Both the position numbers and the translations under genes were made by a program. The notes under the pieces are model-generated. The model was not told the origin of the DNA, made no database searches, and was given only the letters and a program-made list of their open reading frames with translations. From positions 1-64,000 of the forward strand of contig LBUS01000001.1 of the NCBI GenBank assembly GCA_000992695.1: a DNA stretch of 64,000 nucleotides, in the 5' to 3' direction. Within the stretch, counting starts at the first letter, position 1, and every line of letters starts with the position of its first letter. This DNA is from Candidatus Peregrinibacteria bacterium GW2011_GWF2_38_29 (GTDB taxonomy: Bacteria; Patescibacteriota; Gracilibacteria; UBA1369; UBA12463). Positions 52,641 through 61,598 of this stretch are shown here, in pieces.

Positions 52641-54320
52641 TTAAATTTTATTGGATCCGAAAACGTGTTTAGTATAACATTCCTCGCAATAAATTGGCGG
52701 ATGAATGAATGAATCTTGCGCGGAATTTTGCGGATAGCTCGTCATGATTTTCTTATCACATTTATCGCATTTTGATTCGAAAAGTTGTTTTGGATTGCGC
52801 GTTGCAAGGCGGGAAAAATGGCGGCAGTTAGGGCAATCTATTGGCGCCGGAACATTCAATGCGCGATAAAATTTGAGTTCTTGATCTATGAGTTTAAAAT
52901 TTTTGCCGCAGGATTTACAAGCTAGAAGTTCGTTCATTATAGAATCCGAAACGTCTGCGATTCTTTCCGGCATTTTGTAGGTTTGAGGTATAAACTTGGC
53001 ATCGCTTTCAAGCCATTTAAAGCCCTGTTTTAAAGCTTCTTCCTTGGTTTTCGGGAAAACCTCCATAACCAAGGATTCATTGTATGCAAAAGGGCAAATT
53101 TCGATTGGAAAAAACTGGCCATATTCATTTTTTTGCATGTGCGCGATTATGCGTGCGCGAAGGTCTTTATATTCTTCTTCCGAATATTCCTGATTTAAAA
53201 TGCAGAATTTTTTGCGTTTTAGGCCGACGCATCCGAAACAATCTTTACAGCCGGTGCAATGATCGCAATATTCAAGATTGGAATTGTTGGTTGTGCAGGT
53301 TGTGCAAAATTTCAAATTGTATGCGTTGTTTCCGCATGCGGCGCATTCATATAAAAGCTCGGCTTTATCGCCCCAGCCTGAATAATCCATGCAATTTTTG
53401 GCTTGCATAGCCACTCTTCCGACATATTTGCAGTCTTCCAAATCCTTGCAATCAAAACAATATTCTGCGTTTTTTGAATCGTATAAATAATCACCGAGTG
53501 AATTTTCGTTGTGCTCTTGCTGAAGATTTTTATGCGGCTCCGCTATGAAAAATTCTTCGGCTTGTTTGCGGAATTTTGCAATATTTGCAAGCGTTTGAAA
53601 ATCAAATTCGGCAAGCTGTTTTTCGTAATCGCGCTTTGAATATTCTTTGTTAAAAATATAATACTGCTTATGACGCAGATTTATGCATCCTATGCAGTTT
53701 TTGCAGGATTTGCAGTTGTTTAAAAAATAGCTTTCCGAACACGTTTCACAATCACTTGAATATTTAAGATTATAACAATTTTGGCAATCAATCGCTTCAT
53801 AGCAAAGCTCGGATTTGTAGATACTCAAGCAATCCATGCAATTTTGCGAATGATAAAGACGGTTGCTGTAATAACAATCTTCGTCGTAATCGGCTTCGAA
53901 AGTCATATAACAATTTTTCAGATAACCGGCGCAGTTTGTGTATAAACTGTTTGTCATGGTTTCACCTATTACAAAAGCGGAAAGATGAGGCGTGACATTT
54001 TTAAGATCGTGAAATTGCGGAAAAAACGGTTTGTTAAAATCGAACGGTCGAGCGTATTTTGTTGCATCCCATTTATCAGACCACCAAACTTTCCAATGAT
54101 AAACCGGAAATGGATGATTTTCGTGATATTGCGAAATTATTTCTTCGCCGGAAAAGTCACATTTGCGCTTGTATAAGGTTCGCGTGTTGCGTTCGAGTAG
54201 GCGGCGAATCCAACGGCAATCGGGGCAAGAAGTTGGAGGTGGGACGGAAAGTTTTGAATAAAAAGAGAGATCACTTTGGGTGATTTCGAATTGACTCTGG
54301 CATTTGGCGCAAGTTGGCAT
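52641..54320 (-). CDS. Cys-rich double-zinc-ribbon/solenoid protein, paralogue 5
   Basis: 559 aa with about 42 cysteines. N-terminal ribbon C4/C7...C32/C35 with C54; C-terminal ribbon C468/C471...C496/C499 with C518 and C521, the same spacings of 28 and 19 residues in both. Solenoid 1 (about 130-212) ends in CIGCINLRHKQYYIFNKEYS, solenoid 2 (about 287-364) in CFGCVGLKRKKFCILNQEYS, again with identical spacing. EYGQFFPIEICPFAYNE links to the C-terminal module. No signal peptide. The duplicated layout is clear; the function is not known. Confidence 0.88.
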   Translation of the reverse strand: MPTCAKCQSQFEITQSDLSFYSKLSVPPPTSCPDCRWIRRLLERNTRTLYKRKCDFSGEEIISQYHENHPFPVYHWKVWWSDKWDATKYARPFDFNKPFFPQFHDLKNVTPHLSAFVIGETMTNSLYTNCAGYLKNCYMTFEADYDEDCYYSNRLYHSQNCMDCLSIYKSELCYEAIDCQNCYNLKYSSDCETCSESYFLNNCKSCKNCIGCINLRHKQYYIFNKEYSKRDYEKQLAEFDFQTLANIAKFRKQAEEFFIAEPHKNLQQEHNENSLGDYLYDSKNAEYCFDCKDLEDCKYVGRVAMQAKNCMDYSGWGDKAELLYECAACGNNAYNLKFCTTCTTNNSNLEYCDHCTGCKDCFGCVGLKRKKFCILNQEYSEEEYKDLRARIIAHMQKNEYGQFFPIEICPFAYNESLVMEVFPKTKEEALKQGFKWLESDAKFIPQTYKMPERIADVSDSIMNELLACKSCGKNFKLIDQELKFYRALNVPAPIDCPNCRHFSRLATRNPKQLFESKCDKCDKKIMTSYPQNSAQDSFIHPPIYCEECYTKHVFGSNKI

Positions 54321-54338
54321 GAATTAATAAGTTAGTTT

Positions 54339-54707
54339 TTACTGGGCATTATTCATTCCTTCTAATAAACTTAAAACCTCTTCAAAACTATCTGTATAAT
54401 GTATGTCTTCTTGCCTTCTCTCTTCCGGCACTCTATGCGCACTTACAGAGAAAAATATTAAATTATTAATACCATTACTCTTTGCTTCATCTAATATGTC
54501 TAGTCCTGCAAAAAGCTCCCCGTCGCCTAAATTTCCATCACATACAACTGCAAATATTTTGTCCCTAAATCTCCTAATTAATTCTAATGCGTCTGTTTTG
54601 TTTGATGCTTCAATTGTTGAAGCAGACGGAATCTTTTTACCTACCGCCCATTTTACGTCATCCCTTATGTCTGCGTCATCGTCTATAATTAAAACAAGTT
54701 TTTCCAT
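54339..54707 (-). CDS. CheY-like receiver domain protein
   Basis: 122 aa single receiver domain without an output domain. Acidic pocket DDD (9-11), phospho-acceptor D57 (VVCDGNL) and the Thr/Ser position in FFSVSA (87-89) are present. The conserved Lys-Pro of the last strand is replaced (IHYTDSFEE), which usually weakens phosphorylation-induced switching. No histidine kinase lies nearby. Located between paralogue 5 and the VirD4-like gene. Confidence 0.85.
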   Translation of the reverse strand: MEKLVLIIDDDADIRDDVKWAVGKKIPSASTIEASNKTDALELIRRFRDKIFAVVCDGNLGDGELFAGLDILDEAKSNGINNLIFFSVSAHRVPEERRQEDIHYTDSFEEVLSLLEGMNNAQ

Positions 54708-54728
54708 ACTATTTTACACTTTAAGCTC

Positions 54729-54778
54729 AACCTCCGTCCCTCTTTCTCGCCGAAAACTCATTTCAACCTCCGTCCCCG
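54729..54778. repeat. GGGGACGGAGGT repeats c, direct pair
   Basis: AACCTCCGTCCC at 54729-54740 and AACCTCCGTCCCCG at 54765-54778, same orientation, in the gap between the receiver gene and the VirD4-like gene. Confidence 0.85.
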
Positions 54779-54780
54779 AG

Positions 54781-57072
54781 CTAAACGGGGTCCGGGAAGG
54801 CCATTTCATACAGCTTCTTATCAATCTGGATCTCTTCTTCAATCATGCCGCCTTTGTCGATAATCATTTGCTTAGCGAGGTTGCGGGCGTTTTCTTCGAG
54901 ATTGATGCCATAAACTTTGCGGCTGTTTTCCAAAATTTGCTTGGAGAATTCTTTTGCGGGCTTGGAAATGAAGAGCGTGCGGCCGGAAAAGGCTTTGTGA
55001 ATTTCGCCTTTAATCGTGATTTTGCAGTAAAATTCCTGAACACCGAGATTAATTAAATCGCGCTCAATAAAGACCGGAGTATATTCTTTTACAAAGTGCT
55101 GAGCATCTTCACCACCCATGCGGAATGTGATCATTGAGCCAACGTTACCGAAAATGGTTTTTTTCATTTGCTCGCTTAACTGACCCATAAACTGATGTGC
55201 GATATTTAAAATCAAATGATATTTTCTAGCTTCGGAAAGAATTTCGCCGAAGGAATCCGTTGTGAAGTTTTGGAATTCATCAACGTATAAATAGAAGTCT
55301 TTGCGCTTATCTTCCGCAATATCTTGTCTCGACATCGCTGATTGATAAATCTTTGTGATAAACATTGCGCCGAGTAGTTGAATGTTTTCTTCACCGAGAA
55401 TTCCTTTTGGAAGTTTTATCAAAAGAATTTTTTGCTTATCCATTATTTCACGGATGTTGAATGTGTTTTCCGGAACGGAAATTACGTTTTTTATCATCGT
55501 GTTTCCGGCAAGCTGGCCGAGTTTGTTGAGAAGGGGATTAATGGCTTCAGAACTGTATTTTTCGGTCCATGAAGGAAACTCGTTTGTCCAAAAATTTGCA
55601 ACACTTTCATCCTTTATATGGCGAATAACTTTTTGACGATATTCACGCTCGGAAACCATGCGTTTTATGGAAAAAACCGTGGCATCTTTTGTATCCAAAA
55701 GCGCAAGAACGCTATAACGAAGAACATGTTCAAGACGCGCATTCCAGTTTGAACCGAATGCTTTTTTGAAAATATTTACAAAACCGTTTGTGACCTGCAT
55801 TTTCATTTTTTCCTCAACATGTTCGAGCGGATTGAATGGCACGGGACGGTCCGTATCAAGAGGATTAAAGAACACGACATCTTTTATACGGTTTTCCGGA
55901 ATGTATGTCATGACGTTTTCGATAAGATCACCGTGTGGGTCAATAACCGCTACGCCATGCCCATTTTGAATGTCTTCACGAATTAACAATTCGAATAATT
56001 TTGATTTACCAACGCCGGATTTACCAAGAACATATGAATGACGAATGCGATCTTTGCGAAGAATACCGAATTTGCGGTAATTGCCGTGATAATTCGTCAT
56101 ACCAAAAAGACAGTTGTCTGCCGCGTGTTCCGGTGGAAGATCTGCAGGAGGTTCGGCTTTTTTTGATATTACTGCGGAAAAATGAGGAATATCTTTTGGA
56201 TTTGGAAGATGAAGAATTGTAATTAATTCTTCAACGTTAAGAAGTGTATATGGAGTTGCCGGCCTTTCGAGCGTTTGCCTTAATGCTTCTCTTCCTGTAA
56301 ATATCTTTTTTGGAATAAATTTATTTGTGCTTTGGCTTGAATAATATGCCTGCATTGATTGGAAAAACATGTGCGCCAAATCTTTGGATTTTTTCTCACG
56401 CGAGGCTATGCCAAGCTGAACGTTAACGCGAATCGTATCTGATTTTTCTTTTTGCTTAATCCAATCATCTTCTTTTTCAAAAAGTCCTTCTTTTCTTGCA
56501 TCGCGAAATCTGAATTTTCTCCTGAAATAATGGAGAGATTTTAGGATTTTTCTTTTAATAAGGAAGAAAAAACTTTCGGTTTGTTTGCTTAAAATCATTT
56601 GAACCCAGCCACGTTCTTCTCCGCGAAGCTCAGCCAAAAAACTGCATATTGTTGATAGAGAATCTTTATAAAATTCAATTGCGGCAGAAGTTTCTTTCAC
56701 TTTATCCGGAACGGAATCCATTCTTAACACATTGAAAGTTTTTATCGGAACAATGAATGATTTTGTTTCTTTTAAATCGTAAACCGTGACTTCAAAATCG
56801 CCCTGCAAATTGAATGGATCGGCTTTCATCTCAATCATTTCTGCGGCCGGAAATATAGAATAAAAAAGTGATTGGAACTTTACAAGAATGCTTTCATCAA
56901 GCGTCACAAATAAATAAACAATTCCTTTATAGCCCATCAATTCAAAAGAAACTTTTTCACTTCCTTCTGAAAGGACTTTGCGCAAAGTGTCGATCAGTCT
57001 GCCGAAATTCTCGATCGTGGCATGATCGTGTTTTTCTTGCGGCGGAGTTTTTATGTATAAATATTTGTTCAT
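54781..57072 (-). CDS. VirD4/TraG-type or HerA-like ATPase
   Basis: 763 aa. The N-terminal ~330 residues are a mixed domain without obvious transmembrane helices. The motor follows with Walker A GKSGVGKSKLFELL, VAVIDPHGDLIENV, Walker B FYLYVDEFQNF, and the downstream sensor region ARKYHLILNIAHQFMGQL. This is the pattern of CPR-type VirD4-like/DUF87 coupling ATPases that pump DNA or protein. Lack of a membrane anchor differs from classical VirD4. The next gene, paralogue 6, starts its stop codon 2 bp upstream, so they are co-transcribed. Confidence 0.87.
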   Translation of the reverse strand: MNKYLYIKTPPQEKHDHATIENFGRLIDTLRKVLSEGSEKVSFELMGYKGIVYLFVTLDESILVKFQSLFYSIFPAAEMIEMKADPFNLQGDFEVTVYDLKETKSFIVPIKTFNVLRMDSVPDKVKETSAAIEFYKDSLSTICSFLAELRGEERGWVQMILSKQTESFFFLIKRKILKSLHYFRRKFRFRDARKEGLFEKEDDWIKQKEKSDTIRVNVQLGIASREKKSKDLAHMFFQSMQAYYSSQSTNKFIPKKIFTGREALRQTLERPATPYTLLNVEELITILHLPNPKDIPHFSAVISKKAEPPADLPPEHAADNCLFGMTNYHGNYRKFGILRKDRIRHSYVLGKSGVGKSKLFELLIREDIQNGHGVAVIDPHGDLIENVMTYIPENRIKDVVFFNPLDTDRPVPFNPLEHVEEKMKMQVTNGFVNIFKKAFGSNWNARLEHVLRYSVLALLDTKDATVFSIKRMVSEREYRQKVIRHIKDESVANFWTNEFPSWTEKYSSEAINPLLNKLGQLAGNTMIKNVISVPENTFNIREIMDKQKILLIKLPKGILGEENIQLLGAMFITKIYQSAMSRQDIAEDKRKDFYLYVDEFQNFTTDSFGEILSEARKYHLILNIAHQFMGQLSEQMKKTIFGNVGSMITFRMGGEDAQHFVKEYTPVFIERDLINLGVQEFYCKITIKGEIHKAFSGRTLFISKPAKEFSKQILENSRKVYGINLEENARNLAKQMIIDKGGMIEEEIQIDKKLYEMAFPDPV

Positions 57073-57074
57073 AA

Positions 57075-58778
57075 TTATAATAACGAATCGTTAAAACATT
57101 GCTCACAGAAAACGATATATGGAGAATCCGGTGGAAATGTTGTTTGAAAATTTTTGCTGCATTTTTGACATCTTCTTTCGTAAAGCTTGCGAGGATTATA
57201 TCTATGAAAACGCTCGCGATAACGCAAATCAAATGCATTTTCCGGAAGTGGGACTTTCATTTGTTGATGCAAAGCAAGTTCACGACCCGTGATTTTGAAT
57301 GGTTTTTTCGTGACAACATCATAAAAAGTGGTTGCAAGAATTTCGTCATTTTTGGCTTCGTAAAGCGAATCCGGTGGAAGAATATCTTTATCGGGAACTG
57401 CTTTTGCTTTATCAACATGCCATAAATGAGTTTTTTTATAACTTGCCGGTGGCTTCCAAAGTTCTTCGGATTTTTTCAAGAGCTCCGCATACTTTTCTTT
57501 TTCATATGGATACCAAACGTCGGCGACTGTTGTATTATAAGCAAATGGCGACATCCAGAATGGAAAAAATTGACCCCATTCTTTTGTCTGCTTCATGAAT
57601 TTAATTATTTTTTGTTTCAAAATTTTATATTCATCGGCTGAATACTGCCTATTTAAAATGCAATATTTCTTGTTCTTTAAGCCAATACATCCAAAACAGT
57701 CCTGGCACATTTGGCAGTTATCAATATAAAAACAACTTGAACAATCGTTTGAAAAATTTCCCACAAAATTCATTCCACCACGCAAACACGTCTGATTTTC
57801 AAAACTTTTTTGTGTGCCATAAGCAATTGCCCAACAGTCCATACAATCGCGAAGATTGAACGTTGAACTGTTCATATTTGAACAACCAACTATGTCGTCG
57901 CCGGAATAACAGTTTTCGCAATCTTTGCTGTTTGTTAAACGATCACCGGTTGAATTTTCGGCTTTTAAAAGATACATATAACGTTGCGGGGTCGTTTCCA
58001 AAAACATATGGAACATTTCTTTTGCTTTTTTATAAGAGCGTCTTCGGAAAAGCTGTCTTTGAAGCATAAATGTCATGAAAACGTCGGGGCTGACTTCTGT
58101 GTTAAAAATGCAATTTTTTTGATCACGTAGGCCGAATGAAAATATGCAATTGTGGCAATTTACAAGATTTGAAGAAAAATAAACGTTTGAGCAATTCATG
58201 CAATTTTCGCATGCTACAGCAGAATGACAGCCGGTGCAGAATAAACAATCATAGCATAATTCGCATCTTGTTAATTCTTCGGAATCCATGGAATCTTTGC
58301 ATAAAATAAAACTTCCATAATGACAGTTTACGTTGTCGTCAGCGGTAAAAACCATGTAACAATCGTTGTTGTTATTTGAATCGTTCGTAAACATTGAATT
58401 CTGATTTTTGGCTTGAATTAAAGATGGACGCGGCACTTCAAGCATTAATTCGTAAAATTGTTGGAAAAATGTTTTCTCAAAATCGAAATTTTTTCCGAAT
58501 GTGATGCCGTCCCAAGAATCGCCCCACCAAACGTCTTTATCGAAAATCTTGAAAGGTGCGGCTTCGCTATAAATAGACCAAATCTCTTTATCTGTTTGAG
58601 CGCATTTTCTTTTAAAAAGAGCTCTTTCGTTGCGGAAAGCAATTCTTCGCATTTCACGACATTGCCTACAAAAAACCATGCTTATCGGATCAACATCGAA
58701 TTCGCCAAGAAGTCTTGTTTCTTGTTCTGTAAGCTCAAATTCCTTTTCACCGACGCAATTGGGATTTTGACAAAGCAT
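57075..58778 (-). CDS. Cys-rich double-zinc-ribbon/solenoid protein, paralogue 6
   Basis: 567 aa from the ATG at 58778 (MLCQNPNC), the most divergent copy. The first ribbon knuckle is widened (CQNPNC). FCRQCREMRRIAFRN, FDFEKTFFQQF, solenoid 1 (CELCYDCLFCTGC...CMNCSNVYF), a weakened cap 1 (RDQKNCIFNTEVS), an Arg/Lys-rich helical insert, solenoid 2 (CQMCQDCFGCIGL), cap 2 (KKYCILNRQYSADEY) and a C-terminal module ending CQKC...FCEQC follow. It is 2 bp upstream of the VirD4-like gene, suggesting a joint transcript. Confidence 0.87.
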   Translation of the reverse strand: MLCQNPNCVGEKEFELTEQETRLLGEFDVDPISMVFCRQCREMRRIAFRNERALFKRKCAQTDKEIWSIYSEAAPFKIFDKDVWWGDSWDGITFGKNFDFEKTFFQQFYELMLEVPRPSLIQAKNQNSMFTNDSNNNNDCYMVFTADDNVNCHYGSFILCKDSMDSEELTRCELCYDCLFCTGCHSAVACENCMNCSNVYFSSNLVNCHNCIFSFGLRDQKNCIFNTEVSPDVFMTFMLQRQLFRRRSYKKAKEMFHMFLETTPQRYMYLLKAENSTGDRLTNSKDCENCYSGDDIVGCSNMNSSTFNLRDCMDCWAIAYGTQKSFENQTCLRGGMNFVGNFSNDCSSCFYIDNCQMCQDCFGCIGLKNKKYCILNRQYSADEYKILKQKIIKFMKQTKEWGQFFPFWMSPFAYNTTVADVWYPYEKEKYAELLKKSEELWKPPASYKKTHLWHVDKAKAVPDKDILPPDSLYEAKNDEILATTFYDVVTKKPFKITGRELALHQQMKVPLPENAFDLRYRERFHRYNPRKLYERRCQKCSKNFQTTFPPDSPYIVFCEQCFNDSLL

Positions 58779-58808
58779 TAATAAGTTTTTAAATCGGTGC
58801 AATTATAG

Positions 58809-58863
58809 CACGGGGACGGAGGTTGAGATAGCAAATTCGAGCACCCATACCTCCGTCCCCGTG
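58809..58863. repeat. GGGGACGGAGGT repeat d, inverted pair
   Basis: CACGGGGACGGAGGT (58809-58823) and ACCTCCGTCCCCGTG (58849-58863) are a perfect 15-bp inverted repeat with a 25-nt loop. No T run follows, so it is not a simple terminator. Confidence 0.9.
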
Positions 58864-58903
58864 TCAAAACGTCATAAAAATCATATAAATCAAGAGATTA
58901 AGT

Positions 58904-58933
58904 TTGCACTAAATTGAAATACGGAGCTATCAT
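58904..58933 (+). promoter_or_regulatory. Promoter of cupredoxin gene
   Basis: TTGCAC (58904-58909), 18 nt spacer, TATCAT (58928-58933), 42 nt before the ATG. Confidence 0.4.
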
Positions 58934-58975
58934 TTAGTCTTAAAAATAAATTAATACATTTTAACCCCAAACATT

Positions 58976-59869
58976 ATGTTTAAAAAAATCGCTTCAATGG
59001 TCGCTGTCATTGCTCTTTTGGCTGCGGTCACGCTAACTGCCGGAGCGGCGCAAGTCGGCACAGCAAACGCTTATTATTATGATAATAATTATGTGAATTA
59101 TTATACGGATTATCCGGGATATTTAGAGCCTATATATGTCGCGTATGAAGAGCCTAACTATCAATATAATGACAATGTCGATTACGGCGTTTCTATTGCC
59201 GTTTATCAAAAACATCCGACTGTAACCATAAATCACTATGGATTGACGCCTTCAACTGTTTACATCCAACGCGGAGACACAGTCGTTTGGGCAAATAATG
59301 ACGATGCAACGCATTCGATTGTTTCTGATACTTTTAACTCGGGAAGTTTATTCCCCGGAAGAGTTTTCTCGGAAGTATTTGAACACGCAGGAACTTATTA
59401 TTATCACTGCTCAATTCACCCATCTATGACCGGAAAAGTCGTGGTTGGAAATGGGATTTCCGATACATATACGGATTATAATAATAACTATAATACTTAT
59501 AATTCCGATGCCGTTTATTATCAGGTTGATTATCCTTCTTATTTACAGCCGGCACATCCAACTTATAAGCCAACTTATTATCAGCCGGTTGTAGCTCCTG
59601 TTTATCAACCTGTAGTTGCGCCCGCTTATTACCCTGAATATGAGCCTCATTACAATTACAATTCTCAATATTTTCGTTCTGCGATGAGCGAATATGATCA
59701 ATATGTTCAAGCTCATTCTTGGCCGACTGTCGGATCGTATGTGAATTCTATTTATGACTATCGCTTAAGCAATTCCAATTATCAGCCTTTCTATGGTACA
59801 AGCGGTTATGTCAGCTATAATGGATGGAATAACAATACTGTCTCATATCCGTATTATCAGAACTGGTAG
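58976..59869 (+). CDS. Secreted cupredoxin with Tyr/Pro-rich tail
   Basis: 297 aa. Signal peptide (residues 1-32, ending NAYYYD). A plastocyanin-like domain at about 72-158 carries the type 1 copper ligands H113 (DDATHSI), C145, H148 and M151 (YYHCSIHPSM). The flanking regions are extraordinarily rich in Tyr, Asn and Pro (YQPVVAPVYQPVVAPAYY), probably disordered or envelope-bound. Electron transfer or copper binding outside the membrane is inferred from the fold. Convergent with paralogue 7 (1 bp between stops). Confidence 0.88.
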   Translation: MFKKIASMVAVIALLAAVTLTAGAAQVGTANAYYYDNNYVNYYTDYPGYLEPIYVAYEEPNYQYNDNVDYGVSIAVYQKHPTVTINHYGLTPSTVYIQRGDTVVWANNDDATHSIVSDTFNSGSLFPGRVFSEVFEHAGTYYYHCSIHPSMTGKVVVGNGISDTYTDYNNNYNTYNSDAVYYQVDYPSYLQPAHPTYKPTYYQPVVAPVYQPVVAPAYYPEYEPHYNYNSQYFRSAMSEYDQYVQAHSWPTVGSYVNSIYDYRLSNSNYQPFYGTSGYVSYNGWNNNTVSYPYYQNW

Positions 59870-59870
59870 G

Positions 59871-61466
59871 CTAGATAACGGTTTTTAAATAGCAGGCTTC
59901 ACAGAAGACTTTTTGATGCCTTTCCGGAGGATAAGTTGATTCTATTTGCGCGCTACAATTTGAACATTTTTGAGCCCAGATTTTGCGAGGGTTTTTAAAG
60001 AAAAATCTCTGGTTATGGCGACAGCCCGGACAAAGCGTTGGATGCGGAAGCTGCATTATTTTATAGAATTGAATTTCTTGATTTACAAGCCTGTAGTTTT
60101 TGCCGCAAAATTCGCATGCAAGAATATCTTTTGAAGTTGGTTTTGCATATTCTTTAATGTCTTTTTCACGCCATCTATAGCCCTTTTCAAGAGCCTGTTC
60201 ACGCGTAATTGGACACCACTCCATAGCAATAGTTTCATTATATTCAAATGGTGAAAATTTGATTGGGAAAAATTCGCCGTATTCATTTGTGCGCTTCATG
60301 TGATCTATAATTCTTGGAATGAGTTTGCGATATTCTTCTTCCGAATATTGCTTATTTAAAATGCAAAATTTTTCACGCTTTAAACTTATGCAACCGAATA
60401 AATCCGATGAATAATAACATGCGCTACAATAAGAAATGTTATTGGAATAATGGCTGTAATAAGAGGTTTTGCAGTTATACATCTGAAGAGCGGACATGAC
60501 TTCATAAGACAGTTCTGGCTTGTAATAAATATTGTTGCAGTCAAAGCAAAATTTGGCATCACCTTCCGCACAAAATGCGCACTCTTCCGTGTCTTGCATA
60601 TCAAAACAAAGCTTGCTGTTTTTGCAGTGAGAAAGGTTATCTCCTGAGACATTTTCACAACTGATAATATCTGCGGCTTTATGGATTGAATCTGTTAAAA
60701 ATATTTTGCGAAGGTTGTGAAATGCTTTTTTATAGCCTTCACTTGTGCTTAATTTAAGCTCTTTTTTGGCTTTTTCAAAATCTTCTTTGGAATAGCTTTT
60801 ATTAAAAATTGAATATTCTTGATTGCGTAAATTGTAGCAAAAAATGCAATTTTGGCAGGATTTTAAATCATAACTAAAAAGACAATCTGAGCAGTTTTGG
60901 GATTGAACGAGTCCAATGCAGTGGTAACAATTATGGATATTTACGCAGTCATAACAAAGTTCGCTATCCCAAAGATAATCCGAATCGCAGCAATTTTTAT
61001 TGGCCTGCGCGAGCTTGCAATAATAGCAATCCTCAGCCTTTTCCGAGGCAATTGTCATATAACAATTTTTGCAATCGCTGGAAAAATTTGTGTATTCGGA
61101 ATTAACATTATTTAGACTGCCGGTGTTAAGTCGCGGAACGGAATTTTGAAGATCTTTGAATTGTTCGAAAAATGATTTTGTGAAATCAAAGTCGCGACCA
61201 TAATCTTTTGCATCCCATTTATCTCCAAAAAAACAATCGTTACAAAATTGCTTGAAAGGTTTATCTGAAGAATAAATTGCGATAACGTCTTTGCTACATA
61301 AATCGCATTTTCTGGCATATAGGCTGGATTCGTTGCGGACCGCAAGACGGCGCTGATAACGACAAGTTGGGCAAAGGGAAGGGTGCGGAACTTGAATTTT
61401 GGAATAAAATTCAGCGTCTTTGGAATTGATCTCAAACGGCTGTGCGCAATTATGACAGGCTTTCAT
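59871..61466 (-). CDS. Cys-rich double-zinc-ribbon/solenoid protein, paralogue 7
   Basis: 531 aa. N-terminal module with four knuckles (CHNC, CPTCRYQRRLAVRN, CDLC, FCNDC), the FDFTKSFFEQFKDL block, solenoid 1 to cap LRNQEYSIFNKSYSKEDF, solenoid 2 to cap REKFCILNKQYSEEEY, the GEYGEFFPIKFSPFEYNET block, and a C-terminal module (CEFC, CPGCRHNQR, CSNC, FCEAC). TATAGT (minus strand, 61473-61478) is 6 nt before the ATG. Soluble by sequence; function unknown. Confidence 0.88.
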   Translation of the reverse strand: MKACHNCAQPFEINSKDAEFYSKIQVPHPSLCPTCRYQRRLAVRNESSLYARKCDLCSKDVIAIYSSDKPFKQFCNDCFFGDKWDAKDYGRDFDFTKSFFEQFKDLQNSVPRLNTGSLNNVNSEYTNFSSDCKNCYMTIASEKAEDCYYCKLAQANKNCCDSDYLWDSELCYDCVNIHNCYHCIGLVQSQNCSDCLFSYDLKSCQNCIFCYNLRNQEYSIFNKSYSKEDFEKAKKELKLSTSEGYKKAFHNLRKIFLTDSIHKAADIISCENVSGDNLSHCKNSKLCFDMQDTEECAFCAEGDAKFCFDCNNIYYKPELSYEVMSALQMYNCKTSYYSHYSNNISYCSACYYSSDLFGCISLKREKFCILNKQYSEEEYRKLIPRIIDHMKRTNEYGEFFPIKFSPFEYNETIAMEWCPITREQALEKGYRWREKDIKEYAKPTSKDILACEFCGKNYRLVNQEIQFYKIMQLPHPTLCPGCRHNQRFFFKNPRKIWAQKCSNCSAQIESTYPPERHQKVFCEACYLKTVI

Positions 61467-61472
61467 GCTTAA

Positions 61473-61478
61473 ACTATA
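61473..61478 (-). promoter_or_regulatory. -10 box of paralogue 7, leaderless layout
   Basis: TATAGT on the minus strand, 6 nt before the ATG at 61466. Confidence 0.5.
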
Positions 61479-61547
61479 ACTGCAGTTTGAAAAATTTCAA
61501 AGAAATTGAAAGCTTGTCAAATATGCATTGATTGAGACATAGCCTAT

Positions 61548-61598
61548 ACCTCCGTCCCCAATTTAACAATTTAACCGTCGACAACCTCCGTCCCCGTG
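61548..61598. repeat. GGGGACGGAGGT repeats e, direct pair
   Basis: ACCTCCGTCCCC at 61548-61559 and AACCTCCGTCCCCGTG at 61583-61598, same orientation, immediately downstream of the RNase J stop codon. Confidence 0.85.

Noticed and set aside
58809-58863. Inverted GGGGACGGAGGT repeat as an ordinary terminator
   Set aside because: No T run follows on either strand, and other sites have the halves in direct orientation.
44725-61466. Cys-rich paralogues as transposases, because they are multi-copy with repeats
   Set aside because: No DDE, HUH or serine/tyrosine recombinase motifs; the Cys pattern is ribbon and solenoid.
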